Shown here in pieces: positions 34,550 through 46,900 of a stretch of DNA of 64,000 bases. Both the position numbers and the translations under genes were made by a program. Origin of the DNA: Micractinium sp. NFX-FRZ. Lineage: Eukaryota; Chlorophyta; Trebouxiophyceae; Chlorellales; Chlorellaceae. Under the pieces are notes generated by a model. That model was not told the DNA's origin. It worked only from the letters and a program-made list of their open reading frames with translations, and made no database searches. Numbering within the stretch: position 1 is the stretch's first letter; every line of letters starts with the position of its first letter. Location: positions 1 to 64,000 of the forward strand of contig JAPTJF010000276.1 in the NCBI GenBank assembly GCA_029339195.1. The letters are read 5' to 3'.

Positions 34550-36610
34550 CTACGCGGGCAGGCTCTCCACAAAGTTGCGCACAATCTGCATGCCGTTGTC
34601 GGTGATGATTGACTCGGGGTGGAACTGGACGCCCTGGATGTGGGGGAAGGCCCTGTGGCGCACGCCCATGATGGTACCGTCCTCGCACCTGGCAAAGGGG
34701 GGGCAGGGAAGAGGACACGGTGAAATCAACAACGGGGCGTGAGAGACGGCGCCTTGTGGCGCACGCCCATGATGGTGCCGTCCACGCATCTGGCACGCAC
34801 GGGGGGCAAGGCAGTGGGGGACACGTTAAGGTTAACAAAAGGGCAGGGGTGCGGGAGTAGGGCAGTGCCGCACGCCCTGTGAAAGGTGCCTCCTCGCTCC
34901 AACCCAGCCCTGCCCTTCACCCCATCTCTCTTTGCCGCCACCCACCAGGCCGCCAACTCCAGCCCTTTGTGGATCCCTCGGTATTCACTCCTCGCCGCTC
35001 TGCTATGCCAGCCCCGCCCCACCCCAGCCCACCCCACCTCAGCCCACCGCACCCCCCTCGTCCTCCACCTCTCTCTACCCTGCTCACCAGGCCGTCACCT
35101 CCAGCTCCTCGGGGCAGGAGTCCTTCTCAATCACCAGGCTGTGGTAGCGCGCCGCCTTGAACGGGTTGTCCAGCCCCGCCAGCAGCCCCGTGTCTGAGTG
35201 GAACACGGGGGAGGTCTTGCCGTGCATGACGCCGGTGGGGGCGCGCACCACGTTGCCGCCAAACACCTGGAGTGTGTGGGACAAGAGGGAGGAGGGCGGT
35301 TGGGGGCACGGGTGGGAGGTTGGGAGGCCATTGGGTGCGGGAGAGAGGGGAGGCAGGAGGCGGCGGGCCGGGGCGGCGTGTAGGCGAGGCCGCTCTTCAA
35401 CACCACCCCGCACCGGCCCTGGATGCAGACATAACTCCCACTCATTCATTGGTGTCTATTCGCCCTACCACATCCGCATGAAACATGTGGGAAACCCAAT
35501 GAGACATACGGGGAGTATTCACCAGTGAAAGCAGAGAGCACCCACCTGCCCGATGCACTGGTGCCCCATGCACACCCCAAACACGGGGAACCCGGCAGGC
35601 CCCAGCTTCTGGATGATCTCAAGGCTGATGCCCGAGTCCTCGGGGCGCCCTGCAGGGGTGGTAGCCAGGGGGCGGGCACATAGCTAAGACGCAGCGGCGT
35701 CGTGGTGACTGCGGGGGCGCCTGCTCTACACACCAACACTTCGCCTCCCCTACAAGCTGAAAACCAGCAGCACCCACAGCACGGGCACACACAGGGATGC
35801 GGCAGCAGCACCCACCTGGGCCGGGCGACACCAGGATGCCGCGCGGGTTCATGGCCCGGATCTCCTCCACGCTCTTGGCGTCGTTGGGGAACACAACGTA
35901 CTCGCACCCCAGGTTGCCCAGGTACTGGACACGAGGGGGGGGGGGGAGGAACAGGCAGAGGAATGCATACCAGGGTGGGTGGGTGTGTATGGGAGACACC
36001 GCACGGCTGCTGCCTCCTTGGTGTCCTGATGTGGGCACCACACCCTCAACTCGGGCCGCCTGCTGGCGGTCAGTTACGTGGGGCAGAAGCTCGTGGCTCC
36101 CCACCCCCGCCTGGGCCCCATCCGCCTGCCCACCTGGCAGAGATTGTAGGTGAATGAATCGTAGTTGTCAATGACGACCACGGGTCCACGGGGCACCCCG
36201 TCCGCTGCCGCCGCCGCCGCCGCCACGGCTCGCTGCCGCCGCTGCGGCTGCACTAGCTGCTGCCGAAGTGGGGGCTGCTGCTGCTGCTGCTGCTGTCGCT
36301 GCTGCTGCTGCAGGGATAGCCGCGGAGGCGGCGCTGCGGCATGCAAGCGGGCCACAGCTGCTGCAGCAGGCACAGGGCGCACAGGGGCAAGGCCAGTGAG
36401 CGGCAGGCCGATGGCAGTGGCGGCAGGCAGCGGCGGTGCCACCCGCGGCTTAGCCTCGCCCATTCGCGGCGCCGGCTGCAATTCTCTCACATCACACTTC
36501 TCTGCATCGGCGCAGCGCACCTGAGGCCCGGCATGAGGCCGCCTGGCGCCGGCAGCTACGGCTGGGGGCAGCTTGCGGGGCCAGGCAGCCGGATGAAGCT
36601 GCAGTGACAT
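34550..36610 (-). CDS. ASB1: Anthranilate synthase beta subunit (glutamine amidotransferase)
   Basis: Exons in transcript order are 36610-36134, 35924-35816, 35649-35546, 35266-35088 and 34688-34550; phases close to 335 aa. The class I amidotransferase domain begins at [16 protein letters not shown]. It carries GILVSPGPG, the nucleophile Cys222 in FGVCMGHQ, and the His313/Glu315 pair in QFHPE. The subunit releases ammonia from glutamine and passes it to the alpha subunit, which makes anthranilate from chorismate, the first committed step to tryptophan. The N-terminal 140 residues are basic and Ala/Pro-rich, as in a plastid transit peptide, but carry a polyglutamine run (36271-36320). A p-aminobenzoate-synthase role is less likely because there is no fused PabB domain. 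A diverged copy of the last exon's start lies in the preceding intron. Confidence 0.96.
34741..34800 (-). repeat. Partial copy of the last ASB1 exon start
   Basis: This stretch repeats 34650-34700, the acceptor and first codons of the last exon (DGTIMGVRH). It lies about 90 nt upstream in transcript order. The copy keeps the reading [11 protein letters not shown] and an AG-like acceptor. Confidence 0.8.
36271..36320 (-). repeat. CAG/CTG tract coding polyglutamine
   Basis: The tract encodes a Gln run broken once by Arg inside the predicted transit peptide of anthranilate synthase beta. Confidence 0.8.
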
Positions 36611-36963
36611 GCGGCATTATCTCTGGGTGCTGCTGTCTGCAGGCCAGCCAGGTGCAAGTGCCGCTAAGGCTAGGGCCGAGGGTGGGGCACGGTGTTGCGC
36701 AGGCGCGCTGCTGCTAGACACACAGATGGGTTGAGGTTCAAACACGCTGTGATCCCAGCAATGCCGATCAGAGCGCAGCGATGTCCTAGCTGGCACGGCG
36801 CGCCTGCTGAGCTAACTGCGACTCTTGTTGTTCCCCTGTCGCTGCTGGGCGGCCAATTCAGGGAGCCCACCATCCATAACCCCAGCATCGAGCGGTCAAA
36901 CGCCTGCCCCGCTGACTGCCGACAGCCGAGGGAGCGCGGGAGGCGGCGCCTCTGGCTGGAAAC
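36611..36963. other. Divergent promoter region, ASB1 and CCDC40
   Basis: A compact 353-bp spacer between two start codons on opposite strands, presumably a bidirectional promoter. No clear TATA box. Confidence 0.5.
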
Positions 36964-39900
36964 ATGGAGAAGACGTCGGAGGAGGGGATAGAAGCGGCGC
37001 CCCTAATGCCAGCCGACAGCGACAGCGGGGCGGTGGCAGCGCAGGCGGCAGTGGCGGCACCGCTGCCTGCAGTGCCGGCGCCCGCAGCAGAGCCGGTCAA
37101 CGATGAGCCGCCGCCTGCCGAGGATGATGTGGCTGCCCTGCCACCCGACCACCCCCTGCTGCGCCGCGCCCAGGAAGCGCTGCACCGCCAGTTGGCGGAG
37201 CAGAAGCTTCGCCTGGTGGAGGAACTGCGGGAGCGGAAGAAGGCTCTCAAGGTCGGTGCTGGGTGCTGGGCATGGCTGGGTGCACCTGTTCCTTGTGCAT
37301 GACCGTTGCTCAATGCTTGAAGCGTTGCTGAGAAGTTCCACCCCTCATACGCCCGCCCGGGCATAGAATCCCCCTGTCCGCCTCGCACCTCATCCCACAT
37401 CCGACGACACCCCCAACCACCCTATCCCCCGCCCCTGTCCCCTTTTGCAGGATGCCAAGCAGCGGCGGGAGGACGTTGGTGTGGAGCTCTACGGCTTCCA
37501 GCAGCACCTGGCCAAGCTGCAGCTGGCGCTGGAGAAGGCGGGGGACCAGCACGCCGAGGCGAGCCGCGCGCGCGCCGAAGCAGACGGCGTGCTGGGTGCG
37601 CTGCGCGCCGCCATGGCGCGAGAGGAGGGGGCCACCAAGGAGGAGGAGGCCAAGGCAGAGGCCCTGCAGAACGAACTGGATGGGCTGGCCACCACGCTGC
37701 GTGCCATCCAGCAGTTCAACGAAGCTGCGGCGGCTGAGCTGGCAGCAGCCAAGCGGCAGACGTATGCCACGGAGGGGGCGGTGGCGGCGGCAGAGCGTGC
37801 CAAGCGCGAGCAGGACTTCCTCATCGACAGCATGCAGGCACAGCTGCGCCGGCTGGGGCGCACCGTGGCGGTGCAGGCGGCGGCGCTGGAGGCGCAGCGC
37901 GCAGAGACAAAGGCGGCGCAGGAGCTGCTGGGGCAGGCGCTGAGCAACATGGAGGCGGTGGCTTTTGAGAAAAAGCAGCTGCTGAGCCAGTGGCGTGCCA
38001 GCCTGGTGGCCATGCGCCAGCGAGACACCACCCTTGAGGTAGGGATGGCGGGGGTGGGGTTTGGAGTGGATTGGGGAGGCAGGGGTTGGTGCCTACGTGG
38101 GTTGTGCAGTGCATGCTCCGCTGCGCTGTGATGTGATGTGCCCAGGCCACGACACTGGCACAGTGTGCTGCCTGCATGCCAGCTTGCCACTCCTGAGATC
38201 TGCCCACCGCCTGCTGTGCCTCACCGCCCCCGGCTACCATTGTCCACCCCTGCAGACGCAGCAGGACACACTGAGGCAGCTGCAGGAGCAGCGTGCGTCC
38301 GCCCTCAACGAGCAGGAGGGGTACCGCCGGCAGCTGGGGCTGCAGCGCCAGCGCAATGAGCAGGCGGGCGAGGTGCAGCGCAAGCTGGAGGGGCAGGCGG
38401 CGCGGCTCGCAGCGCAGATTGAGATCGTGCGCGAGCGCCAGGCAAACCTCAAGGTGGGATGATCTGAAGCTGAGAGTGCACGGTGGCTTCTGGCTGTGTA
38501 TTGAGGCTGCCTTGCCGCCCTGGCCAGCATTGCGTGAGTGCGGCTGGCTGATCCCAACATGTGCACAGCAAGGGTTGGCCTCTGCTGCATCATTGTGTGC
38601 TGGAAGCCACAGCTGCACTGCTGCCGTCCTCTGCAAGCCACCACCATCTCAAAACCCTCGGCCTGTCTGCCCTCCCTCCCCATGGTGGCCACCTCCTTCG
38701 CCCTACTATCACTTTGGCGTGCTTGCCCTGCTTACACCGATGCCGATACCCCGACTGCTGCAGGAGAGCTACACCGGCATGCAGCAGCAGCTGGTGCAGA
38801 GGCAGAAGGAGCTGGAGGAGGCAAACGCTGAGGCCACCAAGCTGGCTGCACAGAAGGCAGGGCTGGAGCGGGAGGCGGCACGACTGGGGCAGGAGTCGTC
38901 GGCTCTGGACCGGCAGCTGCTGGCAAAGCTTGGGGAGCAGACGTTTGCTGAGAAGGGCAGCGTGGCGGCGCTGCGTGAGATCGAGGCCATCAGGGCCAGC
39001 ATTGCTGAGAAGGAGGCGGCGGCAGAAGCTGCGCGCGCCACCCTGGAGAAGATCAGCGCTGAGACAGCGGCTGTGGCGGGCAGCAACGCGCGGCTGGAGG
39101 CGGTGCTCAAGGGGCTGGAAGGCGTGCTGGCTGATAAGTCGGCAGGGGTGGCGGCACTGGAGGCGGAGGTCAAGGCGGGGCATGCCGACGTGGAGGCCAA
39201 GACGCGGGCCCTGGATGCCCTGAACCGGCGCTACCAGCGGCTGCTGGATCTGGCCAAGGATGTGGAGACGGGTGCGCTGGGGCGGGGGGAGGGCTGTTCT
39301 GGACGGTATTGGGGTGCTGGGTGGGGTGTGTGACCTCACGATGAGATGGCGTGGGGTGGGAAGGCAAGTGCTGGTGGGCAGTTTAAATCAAGGTAGCTGT
39401 TCAGCAGGTCAACTGGCGCAGTGCCGGGGTGCCGTCCACTGTACACACGGACCACTGCGCTTGGAGCAATTCACGCTGCACCCTGCGTGCCTGCCCATCT
39501 TCCTGTCTCATTCCGCCATGCTCCTGACCCCACTGTGCTGCCGCCCCTTGCTTTTGCAGGCCCGCTGGAGGCGACCATCGCCAACCTGCAGCGCGAGATT
39601 GCTGAGAAGGCGGCAGCCGGGCGGGATCTGCAGCGGCGCTGGATTGGGGTGCAGGGCCAGCTCGTGGCGCTGCAGGCGGAGAACTCTGAGCTGGCAGAGG
39701 CGGTGGGCACTATGCGGGCGCAGCAGGCGGTGATGCAGCAGAAGCGGGCACGCCTGAACGGCCAGTGAGTGGAGGTTGATGAGGCGGCTGCGGCTGCCGC
39801 TGCTCATCTTTGGTGGTGGTGTGCCGCTGCGGGGGGGCTTGCACTGACGCAGTCAAGGCTGTGCGATGGGTTAATACTTGGGGTGATTCACCGCTTCCTG

Positions 39901-42474
39901 TGCTTCACCGTGCTCTCTGCTTACACCTGCCCTGCCCTCCCTGCAGGTTGGAGGAGCAGCAGCGCGAGGCGCGCACGCTGACCAAGTCCCTTGCCGGCCT
40001 GCACTCCGAGACAAGCCGGCTCAACGGGCTGCTGGCGCAGGCTGCGGGGCTGCGCAGCACGCTGCACGAGGACAACCTGCTGCTGGAGGGCAAGCTGGCG
40101 GGGGAGCTCAAGGTGGGTGGGCGGGTGGGGGGGCTGGGCACTGGTGCTCTGGAGGGGCACCCAGTCTGGCAGGGTACAGGGTCTGGGTGTCCAACCGTCG
40201 AGACAGTTGTTGCCCAGAGGCTGGATGGCATGGAGGGTGGGAGGCAGGCAGGCCCGGGCCCAGGCGTTAATTGAGCCGGCAGCTGAATGCGCACGGCACT
40301 GGCAGGCAGTCCGACCAGCAGACTGTCAGTGCCAGCACAGTGGGAGACGCCATGCTTGTCCCCCCTGATGACCTACTCTGGGAGATCCTGCCATGGCGGC
40401 GTGCTCGAGCCCTCCTCTTCCTTGCCTGCCATTGCCGCCCTGCAGGCACTGGAGGCGAGGTGGGGCACGCTCAACAGCTCGATTGAGGAGCTGCGGGCGG
40501 AGCGGCAAGAGGTGCGCCTGCAGGCTGCCTGGCCAGCTGTCTTGCTGGCTGCCCTCTTTCCCTGCCTGCTTGCCCAGCTGTCAGCCTGCTGCTTGAAGGC
40601 GTGTGCATGGCACAAGGCGTGCCAGCTCAGCTGCCTGCGCTTCATGCCTATCTTGCTCTGCCACAGGCGACCTGCCTTCTCATGCACCCCACACTGCTTG
40701 TGCACTCTGTGTGCAGGTGGTGGCGGCCACGGTGGAGGCGGAGCGGGAGGTGATGGTGTGGGAGCGGCGGGTGCAGCTGGAGCGGGAGATGCAGGTGAGG
40801 CGCGGGCGGAAGGAGGGTGCTGGGCTGAGAGGGCACCTTGTGTGCCGGCCTGGGAGCCGCCGTAAAGTGCCAGCATGTTCGGTCTGCCTTCCTCTGGGCC
40901 CGCACGGCCGCCCTCACCCCAGCAGACAGCGCAGCTGGGAGGCTTCCACGCCTGCCTGTCTGCTGCCTGCCTGCTGCCTCTCCTTCCTGTCTGCCTGCTG
41001 CACCTCTTGTCCGCCAGCAACACCCTTCACTCTTATTTCAGCCTTGCAGGAGGCAGAGGGCCTGCCAGCCTTCCCCCACACTCCTCACCCCTCCTCTCCT
41101 GCCTACCTCCTCACCTGCTCTGCCCCACCCCACCTCAACATGACACCCCCGCAGGAGGCGGTGGACCCTGCGTATGGCGGCGAGGAGCTGGCTGCTCTGC
41201 GCAAGGAGGTGCAGCGCCTGGGGCACGCGGCGGGGGAGCTGGCGCGCAGCCAGGAGGCGCTGGTGGCGGACATGGAGCGGGCGGTGGTGAAGCGGGAGGT
41301 GATTGGCACCAAGGTGCGGTGGGAGAGAGCCTAGAGGGTGGGGTGGAGTAAGCGGGTGGGGTGGGATGCATGCAGCGGGCACAAATATAAATGCTCGAGT
41401 TGATAAGCTGAGGGGCTGGAGGGGTGAGATGGCGGAATGGGATGGGGCGGCAGTGCAGCGGACCAAGCCTCTGTCCCTTCCAGTTGGTTCTCGTCCTTCC
41501 TCCCCTTACCTCGCACTCACATCTGGAGCCTCCCCTCCTCCTGCCTGCCTGACCCTCACCTGGCCCACAGGCCCGCGTTTCACAAAGCGCTCGCATTCAA
41601 GAGGCCACTGCTGCCCAGGCCAAGCGGCAGGCAGCAGAGCTGGCCAAGGCGGCGGCACATGCGGAGCGTGAGGGCCGCATCGCCGAGGGGCGGCTGGCGG
41701 CACTGGGAATGGAAATTGAAGCGGCGCAGGTGAGTGGGGGAGCACACGAGGCGGTTCGGTGGCAACAAGGGAGAGGGGCGCGTGTTTGTTTTGCCCACAC
41801 CAGTTTCGCCTGTCTCCGTCTTGCTTGCTTACTAGATCAGGTCCCTGGTGCCGCTGCTACCAGTCCTGGTCACCATCACTTCATTGCAAACAATGTGTTC
41901 TACTGCTGCCCTTCCCTGCCTGCAGGCTGCCACCACGGCAGTGGGGGAGCAGCGCCAGGCGCTGCAGCAGCAGGAGGCGGGGGTGCGGGCAGAGATCGAG
42001 GCGCTGGCGCGGGAGAAGTACAAGGTGGGTGGGTTAATGATAGAGTGTGCAGGGTGGTTGGGTTGCAAGTTGGGCAGGAAGGCAGATGGGTGGCGGAGAA
42101 AAAGCTTGCATGCTTGCCAGATGCGTGCCTCCAGATGCATGCTTGCCAGCCTACACGGCCTCACACCCACCCTGCAGGCGCTGGTGGCCACAGCGGCCAA
42201 GCAGCGGGAGGCAAAGCAGTATGAAGAGGCGGAGGCGGGGCGGTACAAGCCGGCGGCCCCTGCAGCGGTGGTGCAGCAGGGCGATGCCGCCTCGCTGGCG
42301 GCGGAAGTGGAGCGGGCACGGGGCAGGCAGGAGCGGATCAAGGCAGCGGTGCTGGGGCTGGCGGCGGGGGAGGTGGGCGCTGGTGGGGCCGAGACGGGCG
42401 CACAGCCAGGGCCTGTGCTGGCAGCGCCGCAGCTGGAGCGGGTGCTCGCGCACGCGGCGGTGCTCTGCGAGTAG
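36964..42474 (+). CDS. CCDC40: CCDC40/FAP172-type axonemal coiled-coil protein
   Basis: Exons 36964-37251, 37451-38038, 38256-38453, 38764-39271, 39560-39764, 39947-40112, 40446-40511, 40717-40794, 41155-41313, 41571-41729, 41926-42024 and 42178-42474 close to 936 aa. After an acidic, Pro/Ala-rich N-terminus comes HPLLRRAQEALHRQL, then DVGVELYGFQQHLAKLQ, which I recognise as the CCDC40 start of the rod. Nearly all the rest is heptad coiled coil rich in Glu, Lys, Ala and Gln. CCDC40 pairs with CCDC39 (FAP172 with FAP59 in Chlamydomonas) to form the 96-nm ruler that sets dynein-arm and radial-spoke spacing on ciliary doublet microtubules. All twelve exons are open and in phase, so the gene looks intact. 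The call rests on the two N-terminal motifs; other ciliary coiled coils are possible. It converges on ELOF1. Confidence 0.83.
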
Positions 42475-42569
42475 TGCTACTGCCTGCCTTCCTGCCTACA
42501 TGGGGCCCTACGAACGTCCAGCTGCCTGTTCTCTGTGCGCTGTGCTGCGCATGCGTGCCAATTCATTCA

Positions 42570-42574
42570 TTACA
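42570..42574 (-). terminator. TGTAA signal, ELOF1
   Basis: Minus-strand TGTAA 179 nt after the ELOF1 stop at 42753, inside the 278-bp convergent gap with CCDC40. Confidence 0.5.
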
Positions 42575-42752
42575 ATTGTGTTACGGCAAGAGTGCGGAGC
42601 AGGTGGTGGGAGCGGTGGGTGGTGGGCCAGCAAGTGCAGAGGGAGGAGGCAGGGGGTGGCGGGGAGGGCTACAGCCCGCCGGTGCCGCCAGATGGGAAAA
42701 TTGGCGCAGCAGGCTGAGCGAAGGGCGCCCAGGGCTGACTGGTGTGCCGTTG

Positions 42753-43227
42753 CTAGCTGGCGTTCTCAGCCTCGCATGCGTCAATCCACTCACTGCAGAC
42801 AGAGTTGGGGTTGGTTGGCAAGACGGGGTGGCACAGCGCGTGGAGCAGCAGGGCACAGGCAGCACAGCAGCGGCAGTTGCAAGGGTGCCTGCCATTCTGC
42901 CTGCCTTGTGTGAAAAGGCTGCTGCTGGGGACAATCACACCATCTCATTCCCCATATCGTTCCCTGTCCCGCACCGGAGGCCCACTTGAGACACAGCAGC
43001 AACCACCATGCGCACCTGTAGACATCGATTGGCTCCGACAGCTGGTGGATCTTGGTGCTCCACGCCTGCTTGCACTGCGAGCACTTGACAGCGCCCACGT
43101 TGCGCTCCCGGTCCATCTCACATCCCACGCTCTTGTCGGCGTTGCAAAAGGGGCAGGCAAAGGTGGTCTCGAGCTTCGGCCGTGCCTTCTTGGGCGGCGC
43201 CTTGGCGCTGCTTTTCCGCTTGCCCAT
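42753..43227 (-). CDS. ELOF1: Transcription elongation factor ELOF1/Elf1
   Basis: Two exons, 43227-43016 and 42792-42753, give 83 aa, the usual length. The protein begins MGKRKSSAKAPPKKARPKLE, a basic tail. It then has a four-Cys zinc ribbon (CPFC near residue 25, KCSQC near 50), IDVY, and the family ending SEWIDACEAEN. Elf1 binds RNA polymerase II near the DNA entry channel. It helps elongation through nucleosomes and transcription-coupled repair. The intron interrupts the codon before SEWID. The gene is divergent from the AFG1 ATPase gene. Confidence 0.97.
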
Positions 43228-43904
43228 GCCGCTGGCCTGCTGTCCCGTGGGAGCGTGGGTTGGGAGAGGGATTCAGGGGAAGAAGGCAGGTGTTGTGTGT
43301 ACAGGGCCAAGTCCGGGAGCAGACGGGACATGCGGCGCGGGAAGGCGGAGGGCGGAGGGGCGCAGTGGGCGCTGCTGGATGCTGCGCGGCTCGGCGCTAC
43401 TGGGAACCTCCTTTATGCTCACACCTCGCCGTGAAACCCTCAAGGCAGAGCAGCACAGCGGCTAGTGCGCAGATTTACCTGCTTGAAGCGCCCGCCGGTG
43501 ACGCTGCTAGGCTGCTGGTGTCACTTCACGTTTCGGCGACGATTCTGAAGCTCGTCTGATGAGCTGTTCCCGCTGCGCCACCCCTGTCCAAAGTTTCGAG
43601 CGCCCTTTCGAGTGGCTGGTGACCAAGCGCTGCTGGGGGACACTGCAAAGTTGCACGATGTATGTGGCAACGCTGAGCCGGAGCAACTCGTGAATTTGGA
43701 CGCCATGTTGGCGCATATCACGGCGCAGCAGGCCGGAAATAGAGTCTATCTTGTACTGTTCTGCTGTTTGTGTTCGAAACTTCGCCAGTCTAATCGCGAT
43801 CCCAACATCTGCTCCCTGCCCACCGTCATCCGTAAAATCGGTTTAGTCAGCGGGCAGGCCTGCAAATAGGGTTGCGGGTGCACGAGGCACCCTTAGATAG
43901 CAAG
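43228..43904. other. Divergent promoter region, ELOF1 and AFG1
   Basis: This 677-bp spacer has no gene visible and lower GC than the flanking exons. It presumably holds both promoters. Confidence 0.5.
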
Positions 43905-46900
43905 ATGAAGGTCCTGCGTGTCGCCCGACACCTGCAGCGCAGCCTGCTGCAAGCGTCGGGTGCTGAGGGTGGGTGCCGAGGGTAGTGAGGCCCTGCCGCT
44001 GCGCCTGGGCGGCCTTGGATTGAGTTGTCATGATCATCGGAACGGGATGTGCCGGAAATGCGCGTCGGCCGACCCGGGTTGTGCTCCCTTGGGGTTACCG
44101 CTGCCGCCGCCGCCGCCACCACTGCCGCCAGTGCGCACGCCGGCTCACTCTCGAGCGGCCTGTGATCATCCCCCTTGGCAAAATGCTCCGCACTGCAGGC
44201 TGCCCTGGAGTGGTGGGCCTCAGCAGCTGCAGCCTTGCAGGGGCAGCTTCAGAGGGCCGTAGCAGCGGGAGCGGGAGGGCGCACCCGCCACGGCGAGCAG
44301 CATGCTCCGGGCGGCAAGGCGGCGAGCCGCCGCTCCCTCCGGTGCCGTGGCCCACGGGGCGGCGAGCGCTGCACTGCACCGCAGAGCGGCAGCAGGCGGC
44401 GGCAATGCCCCAAGGTGCGAGAACGTTGCATGGGAGGGCGACCAGTGGCACATGTGCTGGGGCAGCTGCTGGTACAGCAGCAGGATCAGCAGGCAGCAAG
44501 GCAGCAGGCAGGGGCTTCCTACATAAGGAACAGTGGCTTGCAGGGGCGGGCAGCCGGAGCAGCAGCGTGCTAGAACAATGTGCATGTTGCCTCTCTGACC
44601 ATGCTGGTGCGAAGGCAGCCACTGACCGTGCTGCTGTGCACTGTTCTTGCCCCCCCATCGCCTGCAGCCTCGCAGCAGCAGCAGGAGGAGGAGGGCAGCG
44701 AGGATGCGGTGGCAGTGACCAACCGAGAAGCGGCGGGCGCGGCAGCTGCCGCCACTCTGTCGGGCACGGCGGTCAAGCTCAGCGGGGGGGACCCCTTTCT
44801 GTTGAGTGTGGAGGCGGAGGAGGGGCCCATTGCGGCCTACAAGGATGGGCGGCTCAAGGGCATGTACCGCAAGGTGGGCTGCTGGGCGGGGGCGGGGTGC
44901 TGTGTGACAGCGTGTTTGCGTGTTGGATGTGGAGAGAGGCGGGGAGCAGGCACAGCGTGGTGCTGACAAGGTGAGGGCTGGGCAGCTGAAGGGGATGCAA
45001 CGGGAGGTGCGCTGCTGTGTGGGGCATGGGGGCAGGATGCGTTGTTGGGTAGGATGGTTGGGTGGGCTCTGCAGCACAGGCAGGGTGGCGCAGGTGAGGC
45101 CTCGGCTGCCCTATGGGACCCGCTATCACAAGTTGCTCTTGCCCCAACTATCCCTTCTTTGTGCTCACCTTGACCTCTCTCCTGCCCTCTCTCCCGCCGG
45201 CCCTGTGCACTGGTGCCCCCCTCCTCTGCCTGTGCAGGACGAGCGGCAGGAGCTGACCATCTCCCGCATTCAGCGGCTGTATGAAGACCTGCGGGCGCGG
45301 CTGGGAGGCGAGCAGTCACTGCGCAAGGGGCGGGGCCTGACCCTCGTGGACGCCTCCTCCCCCAGCGGCGGCAGCGGCAGCAGCAGCAGAGGCGGCGGCT
45401 GGTTCTCCGGCCTGTTTGGCGGCGGCGGGCGGGAGGAGAGCACGGCGGCGGCGGCGGCGCCGGCGGTACGGGGGCTGTACATGTATGGCGGCGTGGGGGT
45501 GGGCAAGACGATGCTCATGGATCTGCTGGCGCAGCACGCGCCCCAGTACTTCCAGGTAAGTGCACAATGCAACACGGGCGGGGGTGTTGCATTCTGCATT
45601 TTGGATGAGGTCAGGCACGTGTTTTTGTCTGCCGTGGGAGTGAGGCGGAGGGACACGGCGGCAGGTTGCGGTGTCTACCTTCCCTGGAAATGCTCGCCCA
45701 GCGCTGCCGCCTTGGCATCTTCCCGCTCTGGCCCTCCCTGGTACAGGTTGTAACTCCTGTGCAGTAGCGTGCACTCCCAACACATGCCGTTCTCCCTTGA
45801 TTTCCACCTTCCCCCTGCAGCTGGAGCGCACCCACTTCCACGACTTCATGATTGAAGTGCACCAGCGGCTGAGGTGCGAGGGAAGGGGGGGTACTGCTGG
45901 TACTGCCTGCGTCGCCGGTGCACCGCAACCGAGAGCTGAGCCTTGCCTGCCCGTCCACCTGCCCCGTTGCCTGGCCAGCGCATCACCCTCTGCCCACCGC
46001 TTGCTCCCTGATTGGCCCACCCTGTTGCCCCTCCCTCCATCAGGCACTTTGCCTCCAAGCCCGACCCGCTCACTCACGTGGCCGATGAAATCGTGGACCA
46101 GGTGGGGCAGGAGGGCTGCTGTGCCTGCTGCGGCCCTGCTGTGCGTGCTGCACCCGCTGCGACCCTGCTGTTGCGTGTCAGGCTGTCCCTCCTCCCGTCT
46201 CGCTCCCCTCCCTCTGCACCTGTTCCCCACCTCCTCTGCCTCCCACTCACCTGTGCACCACTGTCTCACAACCTACTTTGCCTGTATGGTCTCAAGCACC
46301 AGAACCCCCTTCGGTCTCTCGCCCTGCCAACCTGCACACCAACGCGCCGTGCCTGCACACATGCTTCCTGATCTCTCACTGACCTCGCCCTGCCCTGCAA
46401 CGTCGTCGTCACTTCCTCATCTCCCCCCAACCACAGACCAAGGTGCTGTGCGTGGATGAGTTCTTTGTGACCGATGTGGCGGACGCCATGATACTGCACC
46501 GCCTGTTTGGCAGGTGAGGGCGGGTGTGGAGTTCTTTCCTCCCTCGGGCAACCTCTGGGTGCCAGGGGGTGGGTCACGTGAACGGTCCTGCACTGCCTGT
46601 TTGCCAGGTCTGCAAGCGGGTGTGGGGCGGGGCGAGTGGGTGGGTGCAGGCAGGCAGGCGATATACGGCTGGCCAAGGAGTCGTCCCGGGGAGATTGACG
46701 GTTGGTGGCGCCTCCCGGCTCAACGGCAACCCCCTGCCCCCCCCCCTATGTCCTTCCCGCCACTCCTGCCGCAGGCTGTGGGACCGCGGCCTGGTGCTTG
46801 TGTCCACCAGCAACCGCCACCCGGACGCACTCTACGAGGGCGGCCTGCAGCGCAACCTGTTCATGCCCTTCATCCAACGCCTCAAGGCAAGCAGCACGCG

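Noticed and set aside
44302..44414. Alternative first exon for AFG1 ([15 protein letters not shown])
   Set aside because: It looks like a targeting peptide, but its donor leaves phase 2 while exon 2 needs phase 1. The exon at 43905-43968 fits in phase.
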